DNA of 64,000 nt from Sphingomonas sp. PP-CE-1A-559 (lineage in GTDB: Bacteria; Pseudomonadota; Alphaproteobacteria; Sphingomonadales; Sphingomonadaceae): assembly GCF_004340965.1 (NCBI RefSeq), contig NZ_SLYA01000008.1:34288-98287 (forward strand), given 5' to 3'. Under the pieces are notes generated by a model. The model had not been told where the DNA came from and ran no database searches. It saw nothing but the letters and a program-made list of their open reading frames with translations. Shown here piece by piece: positions 18,145 to 26,516 of this stretch. Positions within the stretch are counted from its first letter, which is position 1, and each line of letters opens with the position of its first letter. A program made the translations under genes and the position numbers.

Positions 18145-19008
18145 ATGCTGTTAACTCGTCACGCCGCCACACTCTCCATAGCCTTGGCCTTTGGGTGCGC
18201 GGTGCCGACATCAGCGCAGACGGCCAGTCCGGCCTCGGAGCAGGTCGTTCAGACCTTTCCCTTGTTCAGTTCCAACAATCGTACGATCGTAGTCGCGCGG
18301 TTCAATGGATCCACACCAGTACCGCTCGTTTTCGACACCGGCACGAATGGCAACATTGTCGATAGTACATATGCCAAACAGGTTGGCTTGCCCAATGTCG
18401 GCCCGTCGGAATCGGTCGATGGCGCCACGGGGCGTCCGATACCCGGATACACGACGCGCCTTGTTGGATTGACTATTGGCAGAATCGCCGTCGCCGATGG
18501 GCCGGCGACCGTGATCGATTTCAAGACGCGGGATTCTGTGGGAGTCATCGGGCCTAATAGCTTTCCGGGCCGTCTGACTGAGATCGACTTTGCTCACGGG
18601 CGGGTTCGGATCCTACCGGATACAGCCGGCAATCGGCCAACTGGGTCGGCGGTCGGCCACCTTGACGAGTTGCCTGCCGTTACCGTGCAACTGCCGGGGC
18701 AAACCATCACCGCGTTGGTAGACACCGGAAACGACCAGCCTCTGAGCCTCCCTCTCTCGATGGCAGCAAGTCTTCCGCTAAAAGCACCCCCGGTGCGTAA
18801 TGGAACAACCCGCTCGGCAGGCGGTCGACAAGACTCCTACGTGGCACAAATCGTCGGTGAAGTTCGGATTGGCTCCGTCGTCCTGCAATCGCCTATGGTA
18901 AGTTTTGAAGAGAACGGACATCCCAATGTTGGCATGCCAGTATTAAAACACATGCTTATTGTCGTCGATCACACGGGCCAGCGGACCTGGCTTAGCCCTT
19001 TGCAATGA
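18145..19008 (+). CDS. Secreted retropepsin-like aspartic protease
   Basis: 287 residues from ATG 18145 (GAGG 9 bases upstream). Signal peptide ending PTSAQ. Two active-site signatures are present in one chain: FDTGTNGNIV (Asp64) and LVDTGNDQPLSL (Asp193), so the protein appears to be a covalent pseudo-dimer of retropepsin-like domains. IGPNSF and VGMPVL are the hydrophobic motifs that usually follow. Family members are bacterial periplasmic aspartyl proteases of mostly unknown substrate. Divergent from padR. Confidence 0.82.
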   Translation: MLLTRHAATLSIALAFGCAVPTSAQTASPASEQVVQTFPLFSSNNRTIVVARFNGSTPVPLVFDTGTNGNIVDSTYAKQVGLPNVGPSESVDGATGRPIPGYTTRLVGLTIGRIAVADGPATVIDFKTRDSVGVIGPNSFPGRLTEIDFAHGRVRILPDTAGNRPTGSAVGHLDELPAVTVQLPGQTITALVDTGNDQPLSLPLSMAASLPLKAPPVRNGTTRSAGGRQDSYVAQIVGEVRIGSVVLQSPMVSFEENGHPNVGMPVLKHMLIVVDHTGQRTWLSPLQ

Positions 19009-19091
19009 ACGGGCTACGCTCTGTAGCTTATCGCGTGGGCGTCGGACTCATCTTCCCTTAAACTACAGAAACCCTTAACTTATGACCGGCA

Positions 19092-19571
19092 ATGAACGTG
19101 AATAACTTGCTTTATGCCCTAGTGGCTCTCGTTCAAATCCTCGTGCTTGGTGGCCTCTTTCTTTTAGCGCGTCGCTTCCTCCGGTCGAAGAAGCCGATGG
19201 GATCTGCAGGTACAATCAGCGTTGATACACTGGGCTTGGCCACAATTCCCGTTTTCGCGACCTTCACAGGTTTGCGCGGGCTGTCGCCCTGGCTAGCTGT
19301 CGCGACCAACAGCCTGAACCCTCACCTGGCAATTTCGCCTGATGGGCTTGAATACCGGGTGATCAGTAAGCGGGTAGCCCCCTTTAGCACGGTCGAGTCC
19401 GTCGAGGTCCGCAGGGGCCCCGGCACGGTCAATCTCTGTTTCGTTTTCACGAGCGGACTCTTTACGCTTTCGGCGAACGTCGGCGATGCCGCCTCGGCTG
19501 TACGGGCCCTAAGTCGACTGCCGCCTTCAATTCTTCGGGGCCCAAGCGCACGCAAACTGCAGGAACTGTAG
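19092..19571 (+). CDS. Small membrane protein of unknown function
   Basis: 159 residues. One strong membrane segment (about 6-28, LVALVQILVLGGLFLLA) followed by basic residues (RRFLRSKK), so the C-terminus is probably cytoplasmic. The rest alternates hydrophobic and polar strands (LAISPDGLEYRVISKRVAPFSTVESVEVRRG resembles a PH-like strand pattern). No known domain is recognised with certainty. It follows the protease by about 80 bp on the same strand. Confidence 0.6.
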   Translation: MNVNNLLYALVALVQILVLGGLFLLARRFLRSKKPMGSAGTISVDTLGLATIPVFATFTGLRGLSPWLAVATNSLNPHLAISPDGLEYRVISKRVAPFSTVESVEVRRGPGTVNLCFVFTSGLFTLSANVGDAASAVRALSRLPPSILRGPSARKLQEL

Positions 19572-19988
19572 TAGCACGGGCGGACGATACCGCTGGTGAT
19601 CGATGTTGGTGCGATTAAGGCGGGGGCAGAGTCTACGATAGTCGCAAACGCCCGCGAACATACTGATCTTGCGCGAAAGCCCGTGATCAGCACAGCCATT
19701 GATACGCTGTTCCTTGCGAACAGGGTGGCTCAGAGTTGCAAGCGTGACGCTCTGGCACGTTGGGCTCGCGCGTTCGCGGCGGCACCCTAACATGTAACCG
19801 TTCGCAATGATGATTGCTCTGAGGCGCCGCACCAGGCTGGCCAGCGCACCGCCGTGCCACACAGGTATCGGCTCGGCCCATTTGACAGATATAGCCAAGG
19901 CATAACCCAGCGAAAGCTGGGATCTAGTACGGATCCTGTTCACCTCATCCGCCTAAGTTTCCAGCATTCGTTGGAATGTCGGTTAGGT
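19572..19988. other. Intergenic between convergent genes, nothing recognised
   Basis: About 417 bp with a minus-strand frame open across most of it, but without a known motif, a clear ribosome site or an RNA-gene-like fold. Confidence 0.5.
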
Positions 19989-21266
19989 CTACTTTCCCGC
20001 GATTGGCCCCGGCATGACCACCGTAGCGCCCGTCACGTGATCCTTCTTCCACTGCATCGAGCGACGGACACGGTTCTCGCCTGAGGGGTGATCGAAGAAC
20101 AACATCTCCTCCACAGGGCCCGGCGAGATCTTCCGGTATTCCGACAGCCGCATCGCCACTTTGGCGAAGCCATCTGGCTCGCGCGCCGCGTCAAGCCCGA
20201 AGACATCGGCCTCGACTTCGTTGTGCCGTGTGATCGAGTTCAGCACGGGGGTCAGCACCAACCCGCACAGACCGGCAAGCAGCAACAACAAGGGCGTCGC
20301 CGCCGGATCAGCGACGTCGCGCACCCCCCACTGCGGATTGCGCACGATCAGGGCAGGCGCGAGCCGGCTGACGACAAAGAACATTGCCAGAAACACCAGA
20401 GTAAAGGACAGGATCAGCGTCCAGATATGATTGAGCACATAATGCCCCATTTCATGTCCCATCACTGCGACGACTTCCTCGGGCGCAGTGCGCTCGAGCA
20501 GATTGTCGTTGAGCGTGATGTGGATCGTCGGTCCGACGCCCGAGACGTTGGCGGAAATCCTCTTGGTCTGGCGCGACGCATCAGAGACATAGATATGCCC
20601 CGCCGGGATATGGTTGGCAACGGCGATCGCCACAATGCGGTCACGAACCGCACCCGCCGGCAACTCGGTATATTTGTTGAACAACGGCGCGATGAACACC
20701 GGCGCGATCAGCGCACCTAGCATGACCACGACCGCCGCCACCCCCGTGCCGATCAGCCACCAGCTGCGGCGGAAGTGGCGGATCACCCAGAATACCAGCA
20801 TAAATAGCAGCGCGTTGATAATCAGCCCGATGCCAAACGCCTTGGCCGCGTCGACCGTCCAGGATGCGAACGTCTGGTTCATCAGTCCGTACTGTTTCTC
20901 GCGCACGAACCCTTCGTAAATCATCCATGGGAGGTTCAGCAGCGTGGTCAGAGCCACGAACGGTAGTGCGTAGACTGCCGGCACCAGCCAGCGCCTTTTG
21001 GTCTTGCGTTCCGCGTAGGTGCGCAGGCGCTGCGACACGCCTGTGAACAGCAGTGGTAGATAGATCAAACTAGAAACTAGCGTGCTCCACAAGGGCAGCC
21101 AATAACCGCCCTCGAAATAGGCGTCAGACTTGGTCCGTGCCGGGCCCTGCAGCAGATCGAGATAGGCGCGAGTGGCGGCCTCGACGTCGAAGCTGGGCGT
21201 GGCGGCGTGCGTGATGGCGGGGATTGTGGCTGCGAGCATCCCCCCGACCAAGATTATCATTCTCAT
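19989..21266 (-). CDS. M48-family (Ste24-like) membrane metalloprotease
   Basis: 425 residues. Signal or first membrane segment at 1-20, then membrane segments near 60-78, 95-118, 143-165, 172-195, 283-302 and 325-345. Zinc motif HEMGH at 271-275 with the downstream NEVEADVFG motif at 349-357 providing the third ligand. VSDASRQTKRISANVSG is the typical Ste24 substrate-groove strand. Such enzymes degrade or process membrane proteins and, in eukaryotes, CAAX proteins; in bacteria they serve membrane quality control. Confidence 0.92.
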   Translation of the reverse strand: MRMIILVGGMLAATIPAITHAATPSFDVEAATRAYLDLLQGPARTKSDAYFEGGYWLPLWSTLVSSLIYLPLLFTGVSQRLRTYAERKTKRRWLVPAVYALPFVALTTLLNLPWMIYEGFVREKQYGLMNQTFASWTVDAAKAFGIGLIINALLFMLVFWVIRHFRRSWWLIGTGVAAVVVMLGALIAPVFIAPLFNKYTELPAGAVRDRIVAIAVANHIPAGHIYVSDASRQTKRISANVSGVGPTIHITLNDNLLERTAPEEVVAVMGHEMGHYVLNHIWTLILSFTLVFLAMFFVVSRLAPALIVRNPQWGVRDVADPAATPLLLLLAGLCGLVLTPVLNSITRHNEVEADVFGLDAAREPDGFAKVAMRLSEYRKISPGPVEEMLFFDHPSGENRVRRSMQWKKDHVTGATVVMPGPIAGK

Positions 21267-21786
21267 CTATTCCCCCCACTCGTCACCCCGGCCCTTCCGG
21301 GTCCGCTGTGCCGCACATGATATTCTTTCGATCGTGCGGCACCGTGGACCTCAGAGCAAGTTTGGAGTGATGAATAACGGGAGGCAAAGCGTGGTTGCGA
21401 AAATAACTTCTTATACAGCAGCCCAAAATAGGTATCTGCAGCTTTAAGCTTTTACTAAAACGGCTTGGATCGACCAACCCGCCGTGCACGGGGCTCCTCT
21501 TTAGCCCGAGCGGTCCGTCATTTGCATATGTCTCTGAATGTCCAGGTTGAGGGATAGCGAGCGGTAGGTCGGTAAAGTATTTGATACAGTAGACGTTACC
21601 GTTCGTTATATCGCGCCCGGTCGTCGTACGATCTTGTTATGGTCCGACGTGGCGGCGCTGCGGTACCCGTTGATAGCAATGCAATCAACATTACAGCCGC
21701 GGCTAATCTTTACCGGCAAGAATGTACGATCGTTCCGCTACCGAGTAGCAGCCGTACAGCCGCGCCGCGTACCAAACATAGGTTGA
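21267..21786. other. Intergenic with an imperfect hairpin
   Basis: Upstream region of the M48 gene. It contains the inverted repeat at 21301-21349 and otherwise no coding frame I can support. Confidence 0.5.
21301..21349. repeat. Imperfect inverted repeat, 16-nt arms
   Basis: GTGCCGCAC (21308-21316) pairs with GTGCGGCAC (21334-21342), and the outer GTCC (21301-21304) with GGAC (21346-21349), leaving a small internal mismatch and a 17-nt loop. There is no T-run on either side, so it is more likely an RNA fold or protein site than a simple terminator. It sits about 40 bp upstream of the M48 start. Confidence 0.55.
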
Positions 21787-23286
21787 TCAATCGGCCTTCG
21801 AACAATGCGCATTGCTTGGCGTCCGCCAAGGCTGCTTGAGCAGTGCGACGGCCAAGCGCCAGGCATGATCGCGCCGCTCATCGGCCTGCATCACCTCGGG
21901 CGGGGCTGGACAGTTGGGCAGGACGCCGCGCCCGGCCATTCGGCTCTTCCACCTCATACGAAACTGCAGAAGGGGTATGGTGAGTTGCATCCCGCTGTTG
22001 GGCAATTCAAGTGTCCAGCGATAGCCGCTGGTATTACCTTGGTCGGTGCCGCCAACTTCCTCGCCGACGAACACGCCCCGGTCGGTGTGCTGTAGCATCG
22101 AAGCCAGTTCGGCTCCGCCGGAAAAGGTCGCACCGCCCGCCAGCACGACGAGACGCCCGTGGAATATCGGCGAAAACGTCGTCCATCGCGACATCAGCCC
22201 ATGTGGCGGCGTATTACGCCGCCTCCAGCGACCGCCCCGGATCGGGCGCTGCTGATCCTTGTCGTCGTCCTCGAAGACGTCAGTTTCAAACCGCCTGCCG
22301 CTTAGGCTGGTGACCGCAATGTGCTGACTACGGGCCTCGACCGCAGCATATTTCCGTAGCGGCTTTTCGACAAGATAAGAGAACAGGATGCTCTCATTGG
22401 GTTCCGAACCACCGCCGTTTTCGCGCAGATCGAGGATCAAGTCTGTCGCGCCACGCTGCCGGAGTTCAACGAAGACGGAATGGATCACTTCGGGAAATGT
22501 CGCGCCCGCCGCGCGTAGCCGCCTGTTGCTGAAGGTCGGCACATTCAGATAGGCGGTGTGGCCATCGATCCAGTCGAGCGTCGGCCGGGGCAGCGGATCG
22601 TCGGGTTCCGCCGGGCGCGCGGCGCGCGGCACTGCGGGCAGATCACGCTCGGTGCGCCCGGCTGGGCCTTCGAGCACAACAGGGAAGTGCGATTGGGCAC
22701 CGCGCAGGCGATACAGAATTGAGGCGAATCCGCGTCCCGATATATAGCGCATAGTGCCCGTGCGGATCGTCCCGTCATGCGGAGTGACGGCGACCATCTC
22801 GCTCAGCAAATCTGCATCGCTAACCCCGTCAACCGATATCATCCGCGTGCCTTTTGAAATGTCCGCCGCGGCGCCATAGCCGGCCAGCACGAACGCTCCC
22901 TCGTCGCTCCACAACAGGTCCAGCGGAAAGCGCGGCGCGTCACGGTAATGCTGGCTCATTGCGGCACTAAGGTGCACCCCGAGATGGCCTTCGCCGATCC
23001 GACCGACAAGTGGGCGCAATATGCGCCAAAGCGCTTCGCTGTCGGTAACGGCAATTACGTCCGCGCGTGCAGTGGCTTTTGCAGCCGCCCAGGCTTGCCG
23101 GCTTTGATGCCAGTATATGTTTGGCATAGCCGCTTCCACCGCGGCAATGCTGAGTTCCAGATCCTCGCGCGCGCCGGCCGAACTCAGTGTGGTGGTACCA
23201 GGCAGCCGCGTATCGGCGGCCGCTGGTGCCGCGGTGAGCACAGCAGCCAAGGCAATTAAGCAGCCGCGTGATCGGGAGATTGGCAT
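21787..23286 (-). CDS. Secreted S41-family (tail-specific) peptidase
   Basis: 499 residues from ATG 23286; an upstream in-frame TTG is less likely. Signal peptide ending APAAAD. A helical N-terminal region (to about 110) has GRIGEGHLGVHL, a PDZ-like stretch follows (KGTRMISVDGVSDADLL), then the catalytic domain with LILDLRENGGGSEP and the nucleophile Ser in GATFSGGAELASML, and GEEVGGTDQG. S41 enzymes cut periplasmic proteins near their C-termini. Divergent from the XRE-cupin regulator across 53 bp. Confidence 0.85.
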   Translation of the reverse strand: MPISRSRGCLIALAAVLTAAPAAADTRLPGTTTLSSAGAREDLELSIAAVEAAMPNIYWHQSRQAWAAAKATARADVIAVTDSEALWRILRPLVGRIGEGHLGVHLSAAMSQHYRDAPRFPLDLLWSDEGAFVLAGYGAAADISKGTRMISVDGVSDADLLSEMVAVTPHDGTIRTGTMRYISGRGFASILYRLRGAQSHFPVVLEGPAGRTERDLPAVPRAARPAEPDDPLPRPTLDWIDGHTAYLNVPTFSNRRLRAAGATFPEVIHSVFVELRQRGATDLILDLRENGGGSEPNESILFSYLVEKPLRKYAAVEARSQHIAVTSLSGRRFETDVFEDDDKDQQRPIRGGRWRRRNTPPHGLMSRWTTFSPIFHGRLVVLAGGATFSGGAELASMLQHTDRGVFVGEEVGGTDQGNTSGYRWTLELPNSGMQLTIPLLQFRMRWKSRMAGRGVLPNCPAPPEVMQADERRDHAWRLAVALLKQPWRTPSNAHCSKAD

Positions 23287-23302
23287 AACCTTTCGAATCT
23301 CG

Positions 23303-23322
23303 ATAAGCAAAATAATGCTTAT
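23303..23322. promoter_or_regulatory. Inverted repeat between S41 peptidase and XRE-cupin gene
   Basis: ATAAGC (23303-23308) and GCTTAT (23317-23322) are separated by 8 bp, 17 bp from the peptidase start and 18 bp from the regulator start. Placement fits an operator bound by the XRE-cupin protein; the binding is inferred. Confidence 0.4.
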
Positions 23323-23339
23323 TCGATGGAGGCAATATT

Positions 23340-23891
23340 TTGCCTAGTCAAGTTACACCATCCTTCCTTACTCATGTCGCTGCTAATGTACGGAGGCTCC
23401 GCACCGCTGTGGGGCTTAGCCAGAAGGGCTTGGCAGACGCTTCTGGGGTCAGCCTGCGGATGGTCGGGGGAATAGAGAACGGCGCGACCAGCGTCAGCAC
23501 GGCCACGCTCGACCGGATCGGCATTGCGCTGCATGCCACGTTGGCCGAACTGGTCTCTGACCCCGTGATTCAGCGCAGTGCGCAGATCGATCGGGTCGGC
23601 TGGCGTGGTGAGAAAGGTGGCGAGGGAGTTTTGCGAAGGAGCATCGACACTCGCCGCGAGGTCGAACTGTGGGAATGGCGACTGGAGTCCGGTGAACGCT
23701 ATCAAGCGGCAGCCGACCCCGTCGGCTGGCATGTGATGATCTTCGTAGTGGAAGGACTGCTGACGATCGAGCTCGAAACCGGCGCGGTCAATATCTCCGC
23801 GGCCAGCCATGTGTTCGACAGTGCCCAGACCCACGCATTCATCAATGCGCAAGAGGGCGCGGTTCGCTTTTTTCGCTGCACCGTCTGGTGA
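23340..23891 (+). CDS. XRE-family regulator with C-terminal cupin domain
   Basis: 183 residues from TTG 23340, supported by GGAGG at 23328-23332, 7 bases upstream. N-terminal HTH (about 12-68: VRRLRTAVGLSQKGLADASGVS, GGIENGATSVSTATLDRIG) and C-terminal double-stranded beta-helix (about 100-180) with WHVMIFVVEGLLTIE. Cupin-XRE proteins sense small metabolites such as amines, amino acids or sugars. It probably controls itself and the divergent peptidase. Confidence 0.88.
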   Translation: MPSQVTPSFLTHVAANVRRLRTAVGLSQKGLADASGVSLRMVGGIENGATSVSTATLDRIGIALHATLAELVSDPVIQRSAQIDRVGWRGEKGGEGVLRRSIDTRREVELWEWRLESGERYQAAADPVGWHVMIFVVEGLLTIELETGAVNISAASHVFDSAQTHAFINAQEGAVRFFRCTVW

Positions 23892-24197
23892 TAGAATAAG
23901 AGTGCCGAGGACTTTCTTTAAAGACATGGTTCGCGCTTGAGAAGCTCGGCGTCCGCCGATTGTCTAATGATAGTTCAGGGAAGGGAGGCTTGTACAAGAA
24001 CGCCCGAGAAACTGGGGCGGAAGCGGCCAAGACGACGTTTTCAGAGTGATTGTAAAAGTTTATAGGCGAGCGCTATCGGTCTGAACTCGGCATTGATTCT
24101 GACGAGCCTACGCATGACGAACGCGCTTTGGTTCATCCACTGGTTAATTGAGCCGGAGGATGCTCGACCGCCCCCAAAAGTGGGTCACGTCGCAAAA
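23892..24197. other. Intergenic between convergent genes, nothing recognised
   Basis: About 306 bp between the XRE-cupin and TetR genes. No coding frame, RNA gene or T-tailed hairpin is convincing. Confidence 0.5.
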
Positions 24198-24782
24198 TCA
24201 TGCTAGAAAGCCTTCAGCCATCAGGCGAAAGGCGGCGATGGCTTTGGGAAGCACTACCTGCGGTTCGTCATTCGCCGCGACCCAGAGCGCGGCGTTGAAC
24301 GCTGCGCCGCTTAGAAGGCGTGATGCCGCTTCGACGTCGATCGGCTTCATAACGCCCTCCGCTATCAACTTCTCGACTAGGTGCATGGTGACATTCAAGC
24401 ACGCGTTCTGGCTTGGCCATTTAGACGGATCACCCAAGAACGCCGGACCATCCAGCAGAACGATCCGTCGCACCTCCGGATCGAGCGCCATCTCGATATA
24501 AGATGCCCCTTCAGCCAACAGCCCTTCCCAGTCGCTCGCAGCGTTCGTTCCGGCATGCTGCGCTCGGGCTGCCATCTCGTTGTCGACCTGCGCTACCACC
24601 GCGGCCAACAAGCCGGTCTTGTCCCCGAAGCTGTGATACAGGGCACCGCGGGTGAGACCGACTTTGGCAGTCAGGTCGTCCATCGACGCGTTTGCGAAAC
24701 CTGTTGTCCCGAACGCTTGGCGTGCCGCAGCTACAAGCTTGGCCCGATTCTCTGCCATTTTCTCGACACGACGTTGGGCCAC
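24198..24782 (-). CDS. TetR-family regulator
   Basis: 194 residues from GTG 24782, chosen because AAAAGGA lies 9 bases upstream and because the upstream ATG would lie inside an operator. N-terminal HTH (ENRAKLVAAARQAFGTTGFANASMDDLTAKVGLTRG is the usual TetR layout, with ALYHSFGDK closing it). The C-terminal ligand domain is all helical. Divergent from ridA, with two matching palindromes between them. Confidence 0.9.
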   Translation of the reverse strand: MAQRRVEKMAENRAKLVAAARQAFGTTGFANASMDDLTAKVGLTRGALYHSFGDKTGLLAAVVAQVDNEMAARAQHAGTNAASDWEGLLAEGASYIEMALDPEVRRIVLLDGPAFLGDPSKWPSQNACLNVTMHLVEKLIAEGVMKPIDVEAASRLLSGAAFNAALWVAANDEPQVVLPKAIAAFRLMAEGFLA

Positions 24783-24800
24783 GGGACCAATTCCTTTTAA

Positions 24801-24863
24801 CATACGCAGCGTATGTAGATTGACAATGAACGTGCATCCGTGCTTTCACATACGCGACGTATG
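24801..24863. promoter_or_regulatory. Twin TetR operators
   Basis: CATACG-CAG-CGTATG at 24801-24815 and CATACG-CGA-CGTATG at 24849-24863 have identical 6-bp arms and 3-bp spacers, 48 bp apart centre to centre. They lie between tetR and the RidA gene, where a repressor would control both. Confidence 0.8.
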
Positions 24864-24911
24864 CAGTTGTTCCTGCCACGTCGAAATGTCCAGCGAAGAT
24901 AGGACGATGAT

Positions 24912-25310
24912 ATGGCTCAGCGCGATGCAGTGTTCCCCGCCAACCCACACGCTTTGTACGCGGAGCACGGTTATTCTGCGGCAGTGCGCGCCGACAATCT
25001 GCTGTTCGTCTCGGGTCAGGTCGGCAGCCGCGACGACGGTTCGCCCGAACCTAATTTCGAAGTGCAGGTCCGGCGGGCGTTCGCCAATCTGGAGGCAACG
25101 CTGCTCGCCGGGGGATGTGGGTTCGACGACATCGTCGACGTGACCACCTTCCACACCGACCCCGAGAACCAGTTCGAAACGATCATGGCCGTCAAATGCA
25201 AGATATTCGATCAAGCGCCGTATCCGACATGGACCGCGCTAGGCGTCAATTGGCTCGCCGGCTTCGATTTCGAGATCAAGGTCGTCGCGCAAATTCCGAA
25301 GCGCCTTTAA
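24912..25310 (+). CDS. RidA-family protein
   Basis: 132 residues with AGGA shortly before ATG. RidA/YjgF pattern: YSAAVRADNLLFVSGQVG, VRRAFANLEATLLAGGCGFDDIVDVTTFH and YPTWTALGVNWLAGFDFEIKVVA. Archetypal RidA deaminates reactive enamines/imines, but the usual catalytic Arg near the C-terminus (as in RSxV-type strands) is not present here (NWLAGFDFE), so this belongs to a Rid subgroup with another or unknown role. It is controlled by the TetR operators. The decayed flavin oxidoreductase behind it is antisense. Confidence 0.85.
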   Translation: MAQRDAVFPANPHALYAEHGYSAAVRADNLLFVSGQVGSRDDGSPEPNFEVQVRRAFANLEATLLAGGCGFDDIVDVTTFHTDPENQFETIMAVKCKIFDQAPYPTWTALGVNWLAGFDFEIKVVAQIPKRL

Positions 25311-25990
25311 TCTGGCGACGGTGCGATCGTCGCTCTGAAGATCGGCGAGCGGCGACAATATGCGACCGTCGAAATCGATGAGCCAGCCCTCGCATGTTGC
25401 CACCTGGTTTGGCCAGTCGCCATTGGCAACCGCGCCACGACCGAGCGTCACAATGTCCGCGCCGTGCGTTGAAAGCATCTCCTTCGCGCGCGTCGGATCT
25501 GAAGCCAGCCGTTCGCTAGAACCGGCCTGCTGCTATGGCGTTTGGCAAGTGCAGCTAGGCTATCACTCTCGCCAAAGGTGGATTCCCACGCCTTGGACTC
25601 GGTAGTGTGGATTTAGTCGACAGGTGCCCGCCCGAGCAGCGTGTACACCTCGATCGCCTCGCTGATACCGCGCCACTTGTGCGCAAAATCGTTGACCTTC
25701 CCCTGCGAACTGCGCACGCCGACCGTGAAGTCCGCGCCGACTGCGCTGCGCACGGCATACACTACTTCGAGCGTAAGCCGGAGCCTATCTGGCACACCAC
25801 CGCCATAGCCGTCGGGCGCACGTTGACGCCCTCCGACAGGAACTGGTCGAGAAGATAGCCATTGGCGCCGTGGATCTCGACACCGTCGAACACGGCTTCG
25901 CGCACGAGAACAGCGGCCGACGCGAAGCCGGCGACCACCTCCGTGATCTCTGCCACGCTTATCACGTCCGGAAACGCCTAGGTTCCTGTG
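25311..25990 (-). pseudogene. Decayed NADH:flavin oxidoreductase (old yellow enzyme family)
   Basis: Pieces of one protein are spread over different minus-strand frames. FDGVEIHGANGYLLDQFL (near 25890-25835) is the signature of the family, LEVVYAVRSAVGADFTVGVR follows in another frame, and GADIVTLGRGAVANGDWP with FDGRILSPLADLQ lies near 25460-25330. The N-terminal third is missing, and there are at least two frameshifts or deletions. The family reduces activated alkenes with FMN. Boundaries are approximate. Confidence 0.8.
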
Positions 25991-26125
25991 CCGGAAGAAT
26001 GTCATCCGAACGGGGACGTCGCCGAGCCAAGCCGAACCCCATCATATGTGACGATGATCTCGTTGTACGGCCAGCGCTTCGCTACCTCGGTAACAGCCAG
26101 TACGCTACGTTAAACAGAGACCTTG

Positions 26126-26428
26126 TCAATCCTCTTGGAACGTAAGATCCTCGGCCGGACCGAGCTTCTGTTTGCCGGCAAATAGTCGATCAAGCCGCGC
26201 AAATATCTGACCGCGTTCTTCTCGCGAGGCCAATCGTCGATATGGGCCGACCGTGAGCTCATCTCCGATTGCCTGCTTGATCCTCCCAAGAGCTTCCTCG
26301 CTTAAAACGTCGACGGCCTTGAGTTCGATACAGAGCTGAATGAGACCAACTGCCGTCGCTTGCGCGCGGAGTCCGACGTTCGTAACATCGTGATGTAAAC
26401 GCTTTTGTTCTTCGAAGGTCCTGTTCAT
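26126..26428 (-). CDS. Small protein of unknown function
   Basis: 100 residues from ATG 26428, with AGAGGA 7 bases upstream; the open frame continues upstream but without a start signal. All-helical and charged, with no signal peptide or membrane segment (HHDVTNVGLRAQATAVGLIQLCIELKAVD is cut here for length only in my notes as several helices). No family recognised. It lies 88 bp downstream of the pca operon end on the same strand but with its own ribosome site. Confidence 0.6.
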   Translation of the reverse strand: MNRTFEEQKRLHHDVTNVGLRAQATAVGLIQLCIELKAVDVLSEEALGRIKQAIGDELTVGPYRRLASREERGQIFARLDRLFAGKQKLGPAEDLTFQED

Positions 26429-26497
26429 TCGATTGTCCTCTGTTAAACTTAATATACCCCGACTGAGCCGGATCGGCCGGCAAATTTCTGATTTCGA

Positions 26498-26514
26498 GAC
26501 GCCCGGGAGGCGTT
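26498..26514 (-). terminator. Weak hairpin after pcaF
   Basis: GACGCC (26498-26503) and GGCGTT (26509-26514) pair around a 5-nt loop immediately after the pcaF stop. There is no T-run on the minus strand, so a role as terminator is uncertain. Confidence 0.3.
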
Positions 26515-26516
26515 TA

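Noticed and set aside
25870..26145. Plus-strand frame over the old yellow enzyme remnant
   Set aside because: It is the antisense of the pseudogene and carries no own signals.
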